From an uncultured Mycoplasma sp. (GTDB taxonomy: Bacteria; Bacillota_I; Bacilli_A; RF39; UBA660): DNA of 33,787 nt. Below, piece by piece: positions 1 through 7,727 of this stretch. How positions within the stretch are numbered: the first letter of the stretch is position 1; every line of letters starts with the position of its first letter. A program made the position numbers and the translations under genes. The notes beneath the pieces were generated by a model. It saw only the letters and a program-made list of their open reading frames with translations. It was not told where the DNA came from and ran no database searches. Where the stretch lies: positions 1 to 33,787 of the forward strand of contig CAMMXG010000016.1 in NCBI GenBank assembly GCA_946500895.1, given 5' to 3'.

Positions 1-40
1 TAATTATTCCCACTTTTATTATTATTTTAAAGAGGTGTGT

Positions 41-307
41 ATGAAAAAAGATTTAAAAGAATTAGAAAGATTAATTAAAGAATCTTTAGAAGCAAAAGAA
101 ATACTTGTTGATAGTGTCACTTATGAGAAGAATAGTGGGAATTATAATGTTTTATCGGTTGTACTTGATAAAGTTGGAGGAATTGATTTAGATACTGTTG
201 TTGAAGCAACTAATATTATCAATCCAATTGTAGATGAGTATGACTTAACAGATGATTCTTATATTTTAGATGTGACAAGCAAAGAAAGAGGTGGAGATCA
301 TGAATAG
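41..307 (+). CDS. rimP: Ribosome maturation factor RimP, short form
   Basis: RimP helps assemble the 30S subunit. The 88 residues match the RimP N-terminal domain: a VDSVTYEK strand, then VVLDKVGGIDLD, and an ILDVTS strand where the family has LEVSSPG. The family is usually about 150 residues, with a C-terminal SH3-like domain; here the protein stops right after the first domain with a charged tail (KERGGDHE). The ATG at 41 is chosen because AGAGG at 31-35 sits 5 nt upstream; an in-frame GTG at 35 overlaps that site. Its last codons overlap the nusA start by 8 nt, so the two are translationally coupled. Identity rests on the domain and on the rimP-nusA order. Confidence 0.85.
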   Translation: MKKDLKELERLIKESLEAKEILVDSVTYEKNSGNYNVLSVVLDKVGGIDLDTVVEATNIINPIVDEYDLTDDSYILDVTSKERGGDHE

Positions 308-1412
308 TGAAGAATTTATTAAAGCAGTTAAAAATATTGTAAAAGAAAAAGGTATTAGTGAAGATGTTGTATTTGAAGGAATGGAACAAGCTTTAACTAC
401 TGCTTATAAGAAAAATTTTGATTCAAAAACAAATGTTAGAGTAGATATTAATCGTGAAACTGGCGAAATTAAGGTTTATTCTTATTTGGTTGTTGTTGAT
501 GATGTAGATTTTGGTACAGAAGAAGTAGACGAAGAGGGAAATGTTGTTAAAATACCTCCTAAAATTAATCCTGATGCTCAGATTATTCTAGAACAAGCAG
601 AGGAAATGGTGCCAGGTATTAAAGTGGGAGAAACCATTGAAAAAGAGGTTACACCAAAAGATTTTGGACGTGTTGCAGCATCTACTGCGAAACAAGTGTT
701 AACACAAAGAATAAGAGAAGCAGAAAAAAATAGCTTAATTGAAGAATTTCAAGATAAAGAAGGGGAAATGTTACTAGGTCTTGTTGCTATGGAAGATTCT
801 CGTAATTATTTCATTGATTTAGGTAGAACAAGAGGTATTTTACCTAAGAGCGAAATTATTCCAGGTGAAACGATCAAGATGGGTTCTAATATTCGTGTTT
901 ATGTAACAAAGATTGAAACTAATTCAAAGGGACCTTTAATTCTTTTATCAAGAAAACATTATGGTTTTGTTAGAAGACTTTGTGAATTAGAAATTCCCGA
1001 ACTTCAAGATGGAACTTTAATTATGCATGCATGTGTAAGAGAAGCTGGTGTACGTAGTAAAGTAGCTGTTTCATCAACCAATGACCGAATTGATGCTATT
1101 GGTACTTGTATTGGTGAGAGAGGTTCTCGTTTAGGTAGTATCTTAAAAGAATTAAATGGCGAAAAATTAGATTTTGTTTTATATAGTGATGATGCAGAAG
1201 AATATATTAAGAAAGCTTTAACTCCAGCGAAAAATGCCATTGTTAATATTACTGATCCAGTTAAAAAAGAAGCTTTAGCAGTTGTTTCTAATGAAGAGCT
1301 TCCTCTTGCTATTGGTAAGAATGGTAATAATATTAGACTTGCTAGTCGTCTTACTAAATATAAAATTAATATTAAGACTATGGAACAAATTAATGCTGAG
1401 GGAAATAAATAG
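300..1412 (+). CDS. nusA: Transcription termination/antitermination factor NusA
   Basis: NusA binds RNA polymerase and nascent RNA and modulates pausing and termination. The 370 residues show the N-terminal polymerase-binding domain (about 1-125, with GMEQALTTAYKK), an S1 domain (about 130-195), and KH1/KH2 (about 200-345) containing AVSSTNDRIDAIGTCIGERGSR and the second KH loop AIGKNGNNIRLAS. It lacks the C-terminal acidic repeats of proteobacterial NusA, as is normal for Firmicutes. The ATG at 300 follows AGAGGTGG at 287-294; the longer GTG start at 291 would lie inside this ribosome-binding site. It overlaps rimP by 8 nt and is followed by ylxR after 18 nt. Confidence 0.97.
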   Translation: MNSEEFIKAVKNIVKEKGISEDVVFEGMEQALTTAYKKNFDSKTNVRVDINRETGEIKVYSYLVVVDDVDFGTEEVDEEGNVVKIPPKINPDAQIILEQAEEMVPGIKVGETIEKEVTPKDFGRVAASTAKQVLTQRIREAEKNSLIEEFQDKEGEMLLGLVAMEDSRNYFIDLGRTRGILPKSEIIPGETIKMGSNIRVYVTKIETNSKGPLILLSRKHYGFVRRLCELEIPELQDGTLIMHACVREAGVRSKVAVSSTNDRIDAIGTCIGERGSRLGSILKELNGEKLDFVLYSDDAEEYIKKALTPAKNAIVNITDPVKKEALAVVSNEELPLAIGKNGNNIRLASRLTKYKINIKTMEQINAEGNK

Positions 1413-1430
1413 CATAAGGAGGAATTATTT

Positions 1431-1691
1431 ATGAAACAAAAAAAGATTCCTATGCGAACTTGTGTGGTAACAAAAGAAAAATGTGAAAAAAAAGATTTGC
1501 TTCGTATTGTTAGAACACCAGAGGGTAGTGTTATTGTGGATCCCACTGGAAAAGCAAATGGCAGAGGCGCTTATTTGAAGAAGGATGCAGAAGTAATAAA
1601 AAAAGCACAGACAAGTAAAATATTAGAAAGAATACTTGAAGTTAGTATCCCTGATACTATTTATGCGGAAGCATTAAGTTTATGTGAGTAA
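1431..1691 (+). CDS. ylxR: YlxR/RnpM-family RNA-binding protein
   Basis: This is a small basic protein of the YlxR (DUF448) family, reported in Bacillus as an RNA-binding modulator of RNase P (RnpM). The diagnostic elements are PMRTCVVTKE near the N-terminus, LLRIVRTPEG, and the DPTGKANGRGAYL stretch at about residues 38-50. At 86 residues it has normal length. AAGGAGG lies upstream of the ATG at 1431. It sits between nusA and infB, the canonical place for this family. The usual partner YlxQ is not the next gene; an unrelated ORF takes that position. Confidence 0.93.
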   Translation: MKQKKIPMRTCVVTKEKCEKKDLLRIVRTPEGSVIVDPTGKANGRGAYLKKDAEVIKKAQTSKILERILEVSIPDTIYAEALSLCE

Positions 1692-1703
1692 AGAGGTGGT
1701 AAT

Positions 1704-2117
1704 ATGAATAATAAACAAGTTTTAGAATTTATTAAAATTAGTGATGGTTTACTAAGTGATTATGGTAATGCTTCGAGAATTGAAGGAAAAAAATTACGTA
1801 AAAAAACGATTCGAAAAATTTTTAATAGTGCAAATAAGCTTCAAAATGCTTGTATTCATCCTTATGTTATGGCATCTAATCCTTTAGGAACTAATGAAGT
1901 AGAATATACCTGTTTGGTTTGTGGTAGAATAATGAATAATTGTGCACCAGAAAAGGTGATTAATATAACTGAAAATGGCCTTATAGAAGGGGATGTAGAA
2001 GAAGAATACGCAGTTAGTGAGTTAAAAAAATATTTGGAAGCAGAACCTGCTTTAAGTGAGGTAGAGATTAGAGAAGCTTTAAGAAAAGATTTAACACAGG
2101 AAATAAAGCAAAGATAA
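1704..2117 (+). CDS. Unknown protein with Cys/His cluster, in the ylxQ position
   Basis: I do not recognise this 137-residue protein. It is basic in its first third (a KKLRKKTIRK patch near residue 30) and has a probable metal-binding knuckle at about residues 50-80: CIHPY, then CLVCG, then NNC. The C-terminal third is acidic and helical, ending in a basic tail. It is not an L7Ae-like fold by motif, so it is not a diverged YlxQ on visible evidence. AGAGGTGG precedes its ATG and it is embedded in the nusA-infB operon (12 nt after ylxR, 16 nt before infB), so an RNA- or ribosome-related role is a reasonable inference only. Confidence 0.75.
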   Translation: MNNKQVLEFIKISDGLLSDYGNASRIEGKKLRKKTIRKIFNSANKLQNACIHPYVMASNPLGTNEVEYTCLVCGRIMNNCAPEKVINITENGLIEGDVEEEYAVSELKKYLEAEPALSEVEIREALRKDLTQEIKQR

Positions 2118-2133
2118 GAAAGGAGAAGATTTT

Positions 2134-4236
2134 ATGACAGTAAAAGAATATGCAACTGATGTGAATTTAAGTGTCGCTGAAATATTAAAGAAATGTGATG
2201 ATTTGGGTATTGAAGTAAAATCAGGAGATGATATACTTACTGATGAGGAAATTATTTCTCTTGATAATGCAATTAATTTAATTACGGAAGATGAAACGTT
2301 TGAAGAAGAAGAAACAATTGATGAAGTAGTTGATGCGATTGTAGAAGCTAGTAATATTACTAAGAATATGAACACCACAGATAAAAAGCAAAAATTAAAA
2401 AAGAAGAAAGATCAAGTTGAAAGTAAAGATTATAGTCATCTAAAAAAAGAAATGTATAAAAATAAAAATAAGCTTATGAAAAATAGTAAAGATGACAATG
2501 TAATTCTTTTCCATGATGGTATGAGTGTTGGGGATTTAGCCTCTGAACTTAATGTCAGTGGAACAGATATTATTAAGAAACTTATGACTTTAGGATTAAT
2601 GATTTCTCTTAATCAACCAATTGATTTTGAAAATGCAGAAATTGTAGCTTTAGAATATAATAAAACTTTAAAAAGAGAAGAAACGCAGGATGTTTCTAAT
2701 TTTGAAGAATATGAAATTGTTGATAATGAAGCGGATTTAGTACCTCGTCCTCCTATTGTAACGATTATGGGACATGTTGATCATGGTAAAACAACTTTAC
2801 TAGATTATATTCGTCATTCTCATGTAGCTGAAGGAGAATTTGGGGGTATTACACAACATATTGGAGCTTATCAAATTGACACTAATGGTCATAAGATTAC
2901 ATTTATTGATACCCCAGGCCATGCTGCATTTACAGAAATGCGTGCCAGAGGAGCTAGTGTAACGGATATTGTTATTATTATCGTTGCTGCTGATGATGGG
3001 GTTATGCCTCAAACAAAAGAAGCAGTTGATCATGCTTTGAGTGCTAAAGTACCTATTATTGTTGCTGTCAATAAAATTGATAAGCCAGATGCAAATCCAG
3101 AACGCATACGAACAGAAATGGCTGAAATAAATATCACTCCTGAAGAATGGGGTGGAAATGTTCCATTTATCAATATTTCAGCGCAAACGGGTGAAGGTAT
3201 CGACAAACTTTTAGAAACGATTTTGGCCATTAGTGAGATGTCAGAATTAAAAGCAAATCCAAAAAGATATGCGGTTGGTTCGGTTATTGAATCACGTCAA
3301 GATAAAAATGTAGGTGGCGTTGCTAGTTTATTAATTTTAAATGGTACTTTAAGACTTGGAGATCCTGTTGTTGTTGGAACGACTTATGGTAAAGTTCGAA
3401 CCATGAAAAATGATTTGGGTGAATCTATTATCGAAGCCGGTCCTGGTATGCCTGTGGAAATTACGGGATTATCAGAAAATCCAAGTGCTGGTGATAAATT
3501 CATGGCTTTTGAAACAGAAAAGGAAGCAAAAGAAGTAGCCGAAAAAAGAGCACTACACGCTAAAGAAAATAAATATAAGAAAGATGTTATTTCTCTAGAT
3601 GATTTATTTAGTAAGATTAATAGTGGTCAAAAAGAGATTAATGTTATTTTAAAGGCTGATGTAAGAGGTTCAGAAGAAGCTGTTAAAAATAGTTTACTTA
3701 AAATAGATGTAGAAGGCGTTAAAATTAATGTTATCCGTTCTGGTATTGGTACAATTACCGAAAGTGATATTGTCCTTGCCAATGCATCTAATGCAATTAT
3801 TATTGGTTTTAATGTTAGTCCATCTAATGTTACAAAAGAAATGGCTAAAGAATATAATGTAGATATTCGTCTTTATACTATTATTTATAAATGTATTGAA
3901 GAAATTGAACTGGCTATGAAAGGTATGCTTGATCCTGAATATGAAGAAAAAATTCTTGGTAATGCAGAAATTCGTAAGATATTTAAATTTTCTAAAGTTG
4001 GTAATATTGCCGGTTCTTACGTATTAGATGGAGTTATTAAAAATAATGCTAAAGTTCGTTTAATTCGGGATGGTGTTATTGTCTATGATGGTGCGATTGC
4101 TAGTGTTCAAAGAGAAAAAGATAGTGTTAAAGAAGTTAAAAAAGGATATGAATGTGGTATTACTTTAGATAACTTTAGCGATATTAAAGTTGGAGATGTA
4201 TTAGAATGTTATGAGATGGTGGAGGTTAAGAGATAA
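2134..4236 (+). CDS. infB: Translation initiation factor IF-2
   Basis: IF-2 is the GTPase that places fMet-tRNA on the 30S subunit and promotes subunit joining. The 700 residues contain an N-terminal IF2N-like motif ([19 protein letters not shown]), a lysine-rich linker (about 85-120), a second IF2N segment ([14 protein letters not shown], about 130-180), and the G domain with GHVDHGKT (about 213-220), DTPGHAAF and NKID. Beta-barrel and C-terminal fMet-tRNA-binding domains complete a normal core. The start follows AAAGGAGA at 2119-2126. The stop TAA shares its last A with the rbfA ATG (TAATG), giving tight coupling. Confidence 0.98.
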   Translation: MTVKEYATDVNLSVAEILKKCDDLGIEVKSGDDILTDEEIISLDNAINLITEDETFEEEETIDEVVDAIVEASNITKNMNTTDKKQKLKKKKDQVESKDYSHLKKEMYKNKNKLMKNSKDDNVILFHDGMSVGDLASELNVSGTDIIKKLMTLGLMISLNQPIDFENAEIVALEYNKTLKREETQDVSNFEEYEIVDNEADLVPRPPIVTIMGHVDHGKTTLLDYIRHSHVAEGEFGGITQHIGAYQIDTNGHKITFIDTPGHAAFTEMRARGASVTDIVIIIVAADDGVMPQTKEAVDHALSAKVPIIVAVNKIDKPDANPERIRTEMAEINITPEEWGGNVPFINISAQTGEGIDKLLETILAISEMSELKANPKRYAVGSVIESRQDKNVGGVASLLILNGTLRLGDPVVVGTTYGKVRTMKNDLGESIIEAGPGMPVEITGLSENPSAGDKFMAFETEKEAKEVAEKRALHAKENKYKKDVISLDDLFSKINSGQKEINVILKADVRGSEEAVKNSLLKIDVEGVKINVIRSGIGTITESDIVLANASNAIIIGFNVSPSNVTKEMAKEYNVDIRLYTIIYKCIEEIELAMKGMLDPEYEEKILGNAEIRKIFKFSKVGNIAGSYVLDGVIKNNAKVRLIRDGVIVYDGAIASVQREKDSVKEVKKGYECGITLDNFSDIKVGDVLECYEMVEVKR

Positions 4237-4577
4237 TGCCTAGTCATAAGATTGCTAAAGTTTCTAGTGATATTGCTAGAGTGATTAGTGAAATCATATT
4301 TACTGAAGCAAAAGATGATATTTTAAAGTCTATTACGATTACAGGTTGTAAAGTATCTAGAGATTTAAGTTATGCTAAAGTATACTTTACTTCCTTAAGT
4401 AATCTTGATAAAAAAACACTTGTAAAAGAAGTAAATGAAGCTAGTTCTTTTATAAGGGGAGAACTAGCTGAACGCATAGAACTTCGTCATACACCAATTT
4501 TGGAATTTGTCTATGATGATTCTATTGAATATGCTGAAAATATAGAAAATATTATAAAAGAAATAAAAGAAAAGTGA
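4236..4577 (+). CDS. rbfA: Ribosome-binding factor A
   Basis: RbfA is a 30S assembly factor with a KH-like fold. The 113 residues show typical elements: an N-terminal helix IAKVSSDIARVISEII, the strand SITITGCKVSRDLSYAKVYF, and RIELRHTPILEFVYDDSIEYAENI near the C-terminus. The length is standard. It overlaps the infB stop by one base and ends in TGA, whose A begins the next ORF's ATG (TGATG), so rbfA is one link in a chain of coupled genes. Confidence 0.95.
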   Translation: MPSHKIAKVSSDIARVISEIIFTEAKDDILKSITITGCKVSRDLSYAKVYFTSLSNLDKKTLVKEVNEASSFIRGELAERIELRHTPILEFVYDDSIEYAENIENIIKEIKEK

Positions 4578-4996
4578 TGAGTATGGATAGAAAATTAACA
4601 ATATTAACTGGAAAATTTACTCCCGAAGAAGAGTACTTGATTTTAAGAAAATATCCTGATAAAAAAGAAGATTTAGATTTTTTTAGAGAAGCTAACTATT
4701 TTCAAATTCATAAATTATATTTTCAAGGATTTTTTCAGGGTTATGTAGTTTTATTTTTAGGACATAATTCTCTAAATACTAATGATGTTTCTATTGAAGA
4801 TATTGGTTATCTTCGGGATGAAGATTTATTAAAGCCTCTTATGTATACTTTATTATTAAGAATTAAAGAACATAAGGTAATTTCATTTCCTTTAGATGAA
4901 TTTTATTATGACGTGGACAAATTTGAAGAGAAATATCAGGATATTTTTGAAGAATTAGATTTTCAAAAAATTAAGAGGGAACCGTGTCGGGCATAA
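4577..4996 (+). CDS. Unknown protein between rbfA and truB
   Basis: This 139-residue, mixed alpha/beta, acidic protein is not one I recognise. It has no signal peptide or membrane segment and is rich in aromatic residues (NYFQIHKLYFQGFFQGY around residue 40). A GTG at 4574, the ATG at 4577 and an ATG at 4583 are all possible starts; 4577 is favoured because it forms a TGATG stop-start overlap with rbfA. Its 3' end overlaps truB by 13 nt, so it is surely translated within this operon. In Bacillus this position is occupied by ylxP or nothing; ylxP lies elsewhere and looks different. Confidence 0.7.
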   Translation: MSMDRKLTILTGKFTPEEEYLILRKYPDKKEDLDFFREANYFQIHKLYFQGFFQGYVVLFLGHNSLNTNDVSIEDIGYLRDEDLLKPLMYTLLLRIKEHKVISFPLDEFYYDVDKFEEKYQDIFEELDFQKIKREPCRA

Positions 4997-5823
4997 TTGT
5001 TGTAGATAAGCCTAAAGACTTTACTTCTAGGGATGTTGTTAATATTATTTCTCATGAATTACATGAAAAAAAAGTTGGCCATACTGGTACTCTTGATCCT
5101 TTAGCAACTGGTGTTTTAGTCATTTGTGTAGGTAAATACACAAAGCTTGTCGATATGATCTCATCTTTAGATAAAGAATATATCGCTGAAATTAAATTAG
5201 GCACTCTAACAGATACTTTAGATATTACCGGGAATGTTTTAAGAACTGAAGAAGTTCATTTAACTAAGATGCAAATTTTAAAAGCTTTCTCTGAGTTTAC
5301 AGGAGAATATCTCATGGAAGTTCCGAAATATAGTGCGATTAAAGTAAAGGGTAAAAAGCTATATGAATACGCTAGGGAAGGAATAGACGTAAAATTACCA
5401 GTAAAAAAGGTTCATGTTTATGAACTTGAATTACTTTCCTTTTATCATGATACAATCAGTTTCCATTGTAAAGTCGAAAAAGGAACATATATCCGTAGTT
5501 TAATTCGAGATATGATGAAATACTTAGGTGTTATTGGAACAATGAGTAACTTAATTCGAATTAAACAAGGAAACTTTAAACTAGAAGAAGCTTGCTCTTT
5601 AGCTGATATTAAAAATCATCAATTTAAATTATTGCAAGCAAAAGATGTACTTGATATTCCTATTTATTACTTGAATGATTGGGAATATGAAAAGGTGAGT
5701 CATGGAAATAAAATGTCTTTTGATAATTCAGAAGATATGTTACTTCTTCTTTATCAAGATAGAGAAGTTGCTATTTATAAGAGAGATGAAAAATTATATA
5801 AGCCACAAGTTATGCTTATATAA
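4984..5823 (+). CDS. truB: tRNA pseudouridine(55) synthase TruB
   Basis: TruB converts U55 of the T-loop to pseudouridine. The N-terminus shows GIIVVDKPKDFTS and then the catalytic motif VGHTGTLDPLATGVLVICVG, in which the Asp of TLDP (about residue 38) is the nucleophile. KYSAIKVKGKKLYEYAR and the GTYIRSLIRD segment are also family hallmarks. At 279 residues it is slightly short. The start is a GTG preceded by AGAGGG at 4974-4979, inside the end of the upstream gene. The common downstream neighbour ribF is absent; a tRNA gene follows after 7 nt. Confidence 0.97.
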   Translation: MSGIIVVDKPKDFTSRDVVNIISHELHEKKVGHTGTLDPLATGVLVICVGKYTKLVDMISSLDKEYIAEIKLGTLTDTLDITGNVLRTEEVHLTKMQILKAFSEFTGEYLMEVPKYSAIKVKGKKLYEYAREGIDVKLPVKKVHVYELELLSFYHDTISFHCKVEKGTYIRSLIRDMMKYLGVIGTMSNLIRIKQGNFKLEEACSLADIKNHQFKLLQAKDVLDIPIYYLNDWEYEKVSHGNKMSFDNSEDMLLLLYQDREVAIYKRDEKLYKPQVMLI

Positions 5824-5830
5824 TATTCAT

Positions 5831-5906
5831 TGCCTCATAGCCAAGCGGTAAGGCAGCGGGCTCTGACCCCGCGATTTCGTAGGTTCGAATCCTACTGGGG
5901 CAGCCA
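5831..5906 (+). tRNA. tRNA-Gln (anticodon CTG)
   Basis: A complete cloverleaf is present. The acceptor stem TGCCTCA pairs with TGGGGCA (5894-5902 region), the D-arm is GCCAAGCGGTAAGGC, the anticodon stem GCGGG/CCCGC encloses loop CTCTGAC, and the T-arm is GTAGG-TTCGAAT-CCTAC. The CCA is encoded at 5904-5906. The U1-A72 pair and D-arm are typical of glutamine tRNAs. It begins 7 nt after the truB stop with no clear promoter of its own, so it may be processed from the truB transcript. Confidence 0.95.
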
Positions 5907-5937
5907 ATTAGTTATTTAATTTTCTTTTTAATAAAAT

Positions 5938-5974
5938 AAAATATAGGTTTATTCAAAAATAACCTATATTTTTT
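5938..5974. terminator. Bidirectional intrinsic terminator
   Basis: A perfect 12-bp inverted repeat, AAAATATAGGTT (5938-5949) and AACCTATATTTT (5961-5972), is separated by 11 nt. It is flanked by T on the plus strand and by A-rich sequence that gives T-runs on the minus strand. It can end the operon containing truB and tRNA-Gln on the plus strand and the toxin/partner transcript on the minus strand, whose last stop codon is only 14 nt away. Confidence 0.8.
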
Positions 5975-5987
5975 AGTGGTATGTTTT

Positions 5988-6155
5988 TTACTTTGCTTTT
6001 TTGGCTAGTCCTATGATTACTTTCCTTTTTCCTTTTTGCACTTTTTTTGACCATTTTATTGGTATTACGTCTTTTAATGCTTCATCCATACTTATGGTTG
6101 GCCTAGATTTTGTAAAAAATCTTTTTGGAAATAAAGTTTTTTCTGTTTTTTTCAT
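5988..6155 (-). CDS. Small basic 55-residue protein, partner of PemK-like toxin (module A)
   Basis: The minus strand encodes 55 residues beginning MKKTEKTLFPKRF and ending GLAKKAK. It is very basic and contains a short MDEALKDVIPIKW segment. AGAGGTG lies about 4 nt upstream of the ATG, a convincing ribosome-binding site. It lies 63 nt downstream of the PemK/MazF-like gene on the same strand and just before the shared terminator. The second PemK-like locus at 29.7 kb also has a partner of exactly 55 residues. Role as antitoxin is inferred from context; I recognise no known antitoxin domain. Confidence 0.7.
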   Translation of the reverse strand: MKKTEKTLFPKRFFTKSRPTISMDEALKDVIPIKWSKKVQKGKRKVIIGLAKKAK

Positions 6156-6218
6156 ACATCACCTCTAGTTATCATTATTATATATTATTAACATAAAAAT
6201 ATCAATTAAATGTTTTAT

Positions 6219-6629
6219 TTATAAATTGGAAATCACTTGCGTTAATTTGTTTTTGTTTGCTAGTTCTATAATTATTTTTTTTATTTCTTCTAATAAATCA
6301 TCAGATACTTTTCCAAGAACATAATAATCTAATTTATTTTTATTAAAATAAAATACTTTGTCTGCTTTAACATATGAAGATTTATTAAAAGCTTTTCTTT
6401 TTCCTCTCTTAGTGTATTCTTTAATTTCTATGTTTCCTTTATAATTTAATTTTTTTCTTTTCTGTTCTTTGCTTTTAAAACTAGAAATTACTGTGGCTAT
6501 ATGGGTATATTCAATACCTCTTATAATATCTTCATTATCGTCAATTACTATAAATGAATGTCTTCCTATCTGTTTTCCATTTTCTCCAATATATTTATTT
6601 ACAACTATAATATCTCCTAATTTGCACAT
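6219..6629 (-). CDS. PemK/MazF-like toxin-family protein (module A)
   Basis: The first 35 of 136 residues have the layout of the PemK/MazF SH3-like barrel: LGDIIVVNKY, a glycine-rich turn, and GRHSFIVIDD. These proteins are typically mRNA endoribonucleases of type II toxin-antitoxin systems. The remainder is lysine-rich and more diverged. It aligns with the 29.9 kb protein over most of its length (GDI..V.KY, H.F.VIDD, IEY, KSKE, VK.D, and a GKV/GQV near the end). The start follows GGGAGG about 10 nt upstream, with a strong promoter. A 55-residue ORF follows instead of preceding, the reverse of the usual antitoxin-first order. Confidence 0.7.
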   Translation of the reverse strand: MCKLGDIIVVNKYIGENGKQIGRHSFIVIDDNEDIIRGIEYTHIATVISSFKSKEQKRKKLNYKGNIEIKEYTKRGKRKAFNKSSYVKADKVFYFNKNKLDYYVLGKVSDDLLEEIKKIIIELANKNKLTQVISNL

Positions 6630-6657
6630 ATTTTATCAACCTCCCTGAATTATATAT

Positions 6658-6687
6658 ATTATACTAAAATATACGTATGTTCGTCAA
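6658..6687 (-). promoter_or_regulatory. Promoter of module A with LexA-like box
   Basis: On the minus strand TTGACG (plus 6682-6687) and TATAAT (plus 6658-6663) are separated by 18 nt, about 30 nt before the toxin ATG. Between them, plus 6670-6683 reads on the minus strand CGAACATACGTATA. It matches 12 of 14 positions of the Bacillus LexA/DinR box as I remember it (CGAACRNRYGTTYC). The 8-bp palindrome ATACGTAT lies within. Promoter call is firm; repressor identity is inference. Confidence 0.7.
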
Positions 6688-6697
6688 TATAAATATT

Positions 6698-6725
6698 TAA
6701 AAAACTAAACCTTTTGTTTAGTTTT
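6698..6725 (-). terminator. Intrinsic terminator of the EIIB-like gene
   Basis: A perfect 10-bp inverted repeat, AAAACTAAAC (6701-6710) and GTTTAGTTTT (6716-6725), has a 5-nt loop. On the minus strand the hairpin ends in a run of T. Its upstream arm overlaps the stop codon of the EIIB-like gene. Confidence 0.75.
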
Positions 6726-7041
6726 AAACGATATCATCAATATATCTTTTTAATTCTTTGGCATTTGGCCCAAAGATAATTTTTAATTGATTATCAATTT
6801 CAACAATGCCTTTGGCACCCAATTTTTCAATTGCCTCTTTATTAACAATACTGACATCTTTTAAAATTACTTTAAATCTACTCATGTTGGCTTCGGCACT
6901 AACAATGTTGTCTTTTCCTCCTAAATAAGTAATCAATTTGTTTGCTTCAATTCTAAAATCTCTTCTTGTTAGCTTAATTACAATTAAAAGCACAAGAATT
7001 AGTACAATTGCAATAATTAAATATTGTAACCATGTATCCAT
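6724..7041 (-). CDS. Membrane-anchored EIIB-like protein without the phosphorylation Cys
   Basis: Residues 5-25 form one transmembrane helix. Residues 33-105 match the glucose-family PTS EIIB domain: LITYLGGKDNI, a MSRFKV segment, LKDVSIVNKEAI, LGAKGIVE and IIFGPNAKEL. In active EIIB proteins the motif is DACxTRLR with a phosphorylated Cys; here the aligned stretch is EANMSRFK, with Asn in the Cys position. It therefore cannot act as a normal phosphocarrier and may be a sensor or structural protein. No EIIC or EIIA gene is nearby. A TATAAT box on the minus strand (plus 7060-7065) and GGTGAT precede the ATG. Confidence 0.8.
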   Translation of the reverse strand: MDTWLQYLIIAIVLILVLLIVIKLTRRDFRIEANKLITYLGGKDNIVSAEANMSRFKVILKDVSIVNKEAIEKLGAKGIVEIDNQLKIIFGPNAKELKRYIDDIV

Positions 7042-7126
7042 TTTTTATCACCTATTATTATTATACTATAAATTTTGGTATAAATAAAGAATTTTGTCCA
7101 CATAATAAAATTAAGGAATGGTGAAA

Positions 7127-7669
7127 ATGAAAAAATTACTTTTAATGATTGGTTGTTTGCTTATGGTCGTAGGTTGTTCTTGTTCTAATGATAAAGCGGC
7201 AGATGCAGTAGAAAAATACTTAAATGATTATAAAGGACTTAGTGATAATGTTTTAGCAGACATTGATGAGTTAGTAGAAAATGAAAATTTAACGGATAAA
7301 GGAAAAGAAACTTATAAAGAAGTTTTAAAAAGGCAATATCGGGATTTAATTTATACGATTGAAAATGAAGATTATGATGGAGATACGGCAAAAGTTACAG
7401 TAAAAATTACTGTTTATGATTTATATAAAGCACAAAAGGATGCTAGTGAATATTTAAGTAATCATCCAGATGAATTTTTAACTGATGGAGAATATGATAA
7501 TGATTTATATATGGATTATAAACTAGAGCAAATGCGCAATATGAATGATACTGTTTCTTATAATATTGTATTTAATGTTACAAAAACTGATGGTAAATGG
7601 TATGTAGAACAACCAAGTGATGAAGTGTTAGAGAAAATTCATGGTGTTTATAATTATGAGGAGGATTAA
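7127..7669 (+). CDS. Exported lipoprotein of unknown function
   Basis: The first 20 residues form a lipoprotein signal: MKKLLLMIGCLLMVVGC, with lipobox VVGC and further Cys and Ser after it. The mature part (about 160 residues) is acidic, with helix-rich EKYLNDYKGL and strand-rich DTAKVTVKITVYD and TDGKWYVEQPSDEVLEKI segments. The pattern recalls NTF2-like lipoprotein domains, but I do not assign a family. The ATG at 7127 is preferred over that at 7118 because AAGGA at 7113-7117 abuts the latter. Tight spacing (58 nt) to the next gene suggests co-transcription. Confidence 0.8.
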   Translation: MKKLLLMIGCLLMVVGCSCSNDKAADAVEKYLNDYKGLSDNVLADIDELVENENLTDKGKETYKEVLKRQYRDLIYTIENEDYDGDTAKVTVKITVYDLYKAQKDASEYLSNHPDEFLTDGEYDNDLYMDYKLEQMRNMNDTVSYNIVFNVTKTDGKWYVEQPSDEVLEKIHGVYNYEED

Positions 7670-7727
7670 TTCCTTCTTTTTGTTTACTTTAAATTTTTTT
7701 TACTATATAATTAAGAGGGTGGGTATT

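Noticed and set aside
1004-1546. Long minus-strand ORF across nusA and ylxR.
   Set aside because: It lies antisense to two certain genes, has no ribosome-binding site, and has the hydrophobic composition expected of a reversed AT-rich frame.
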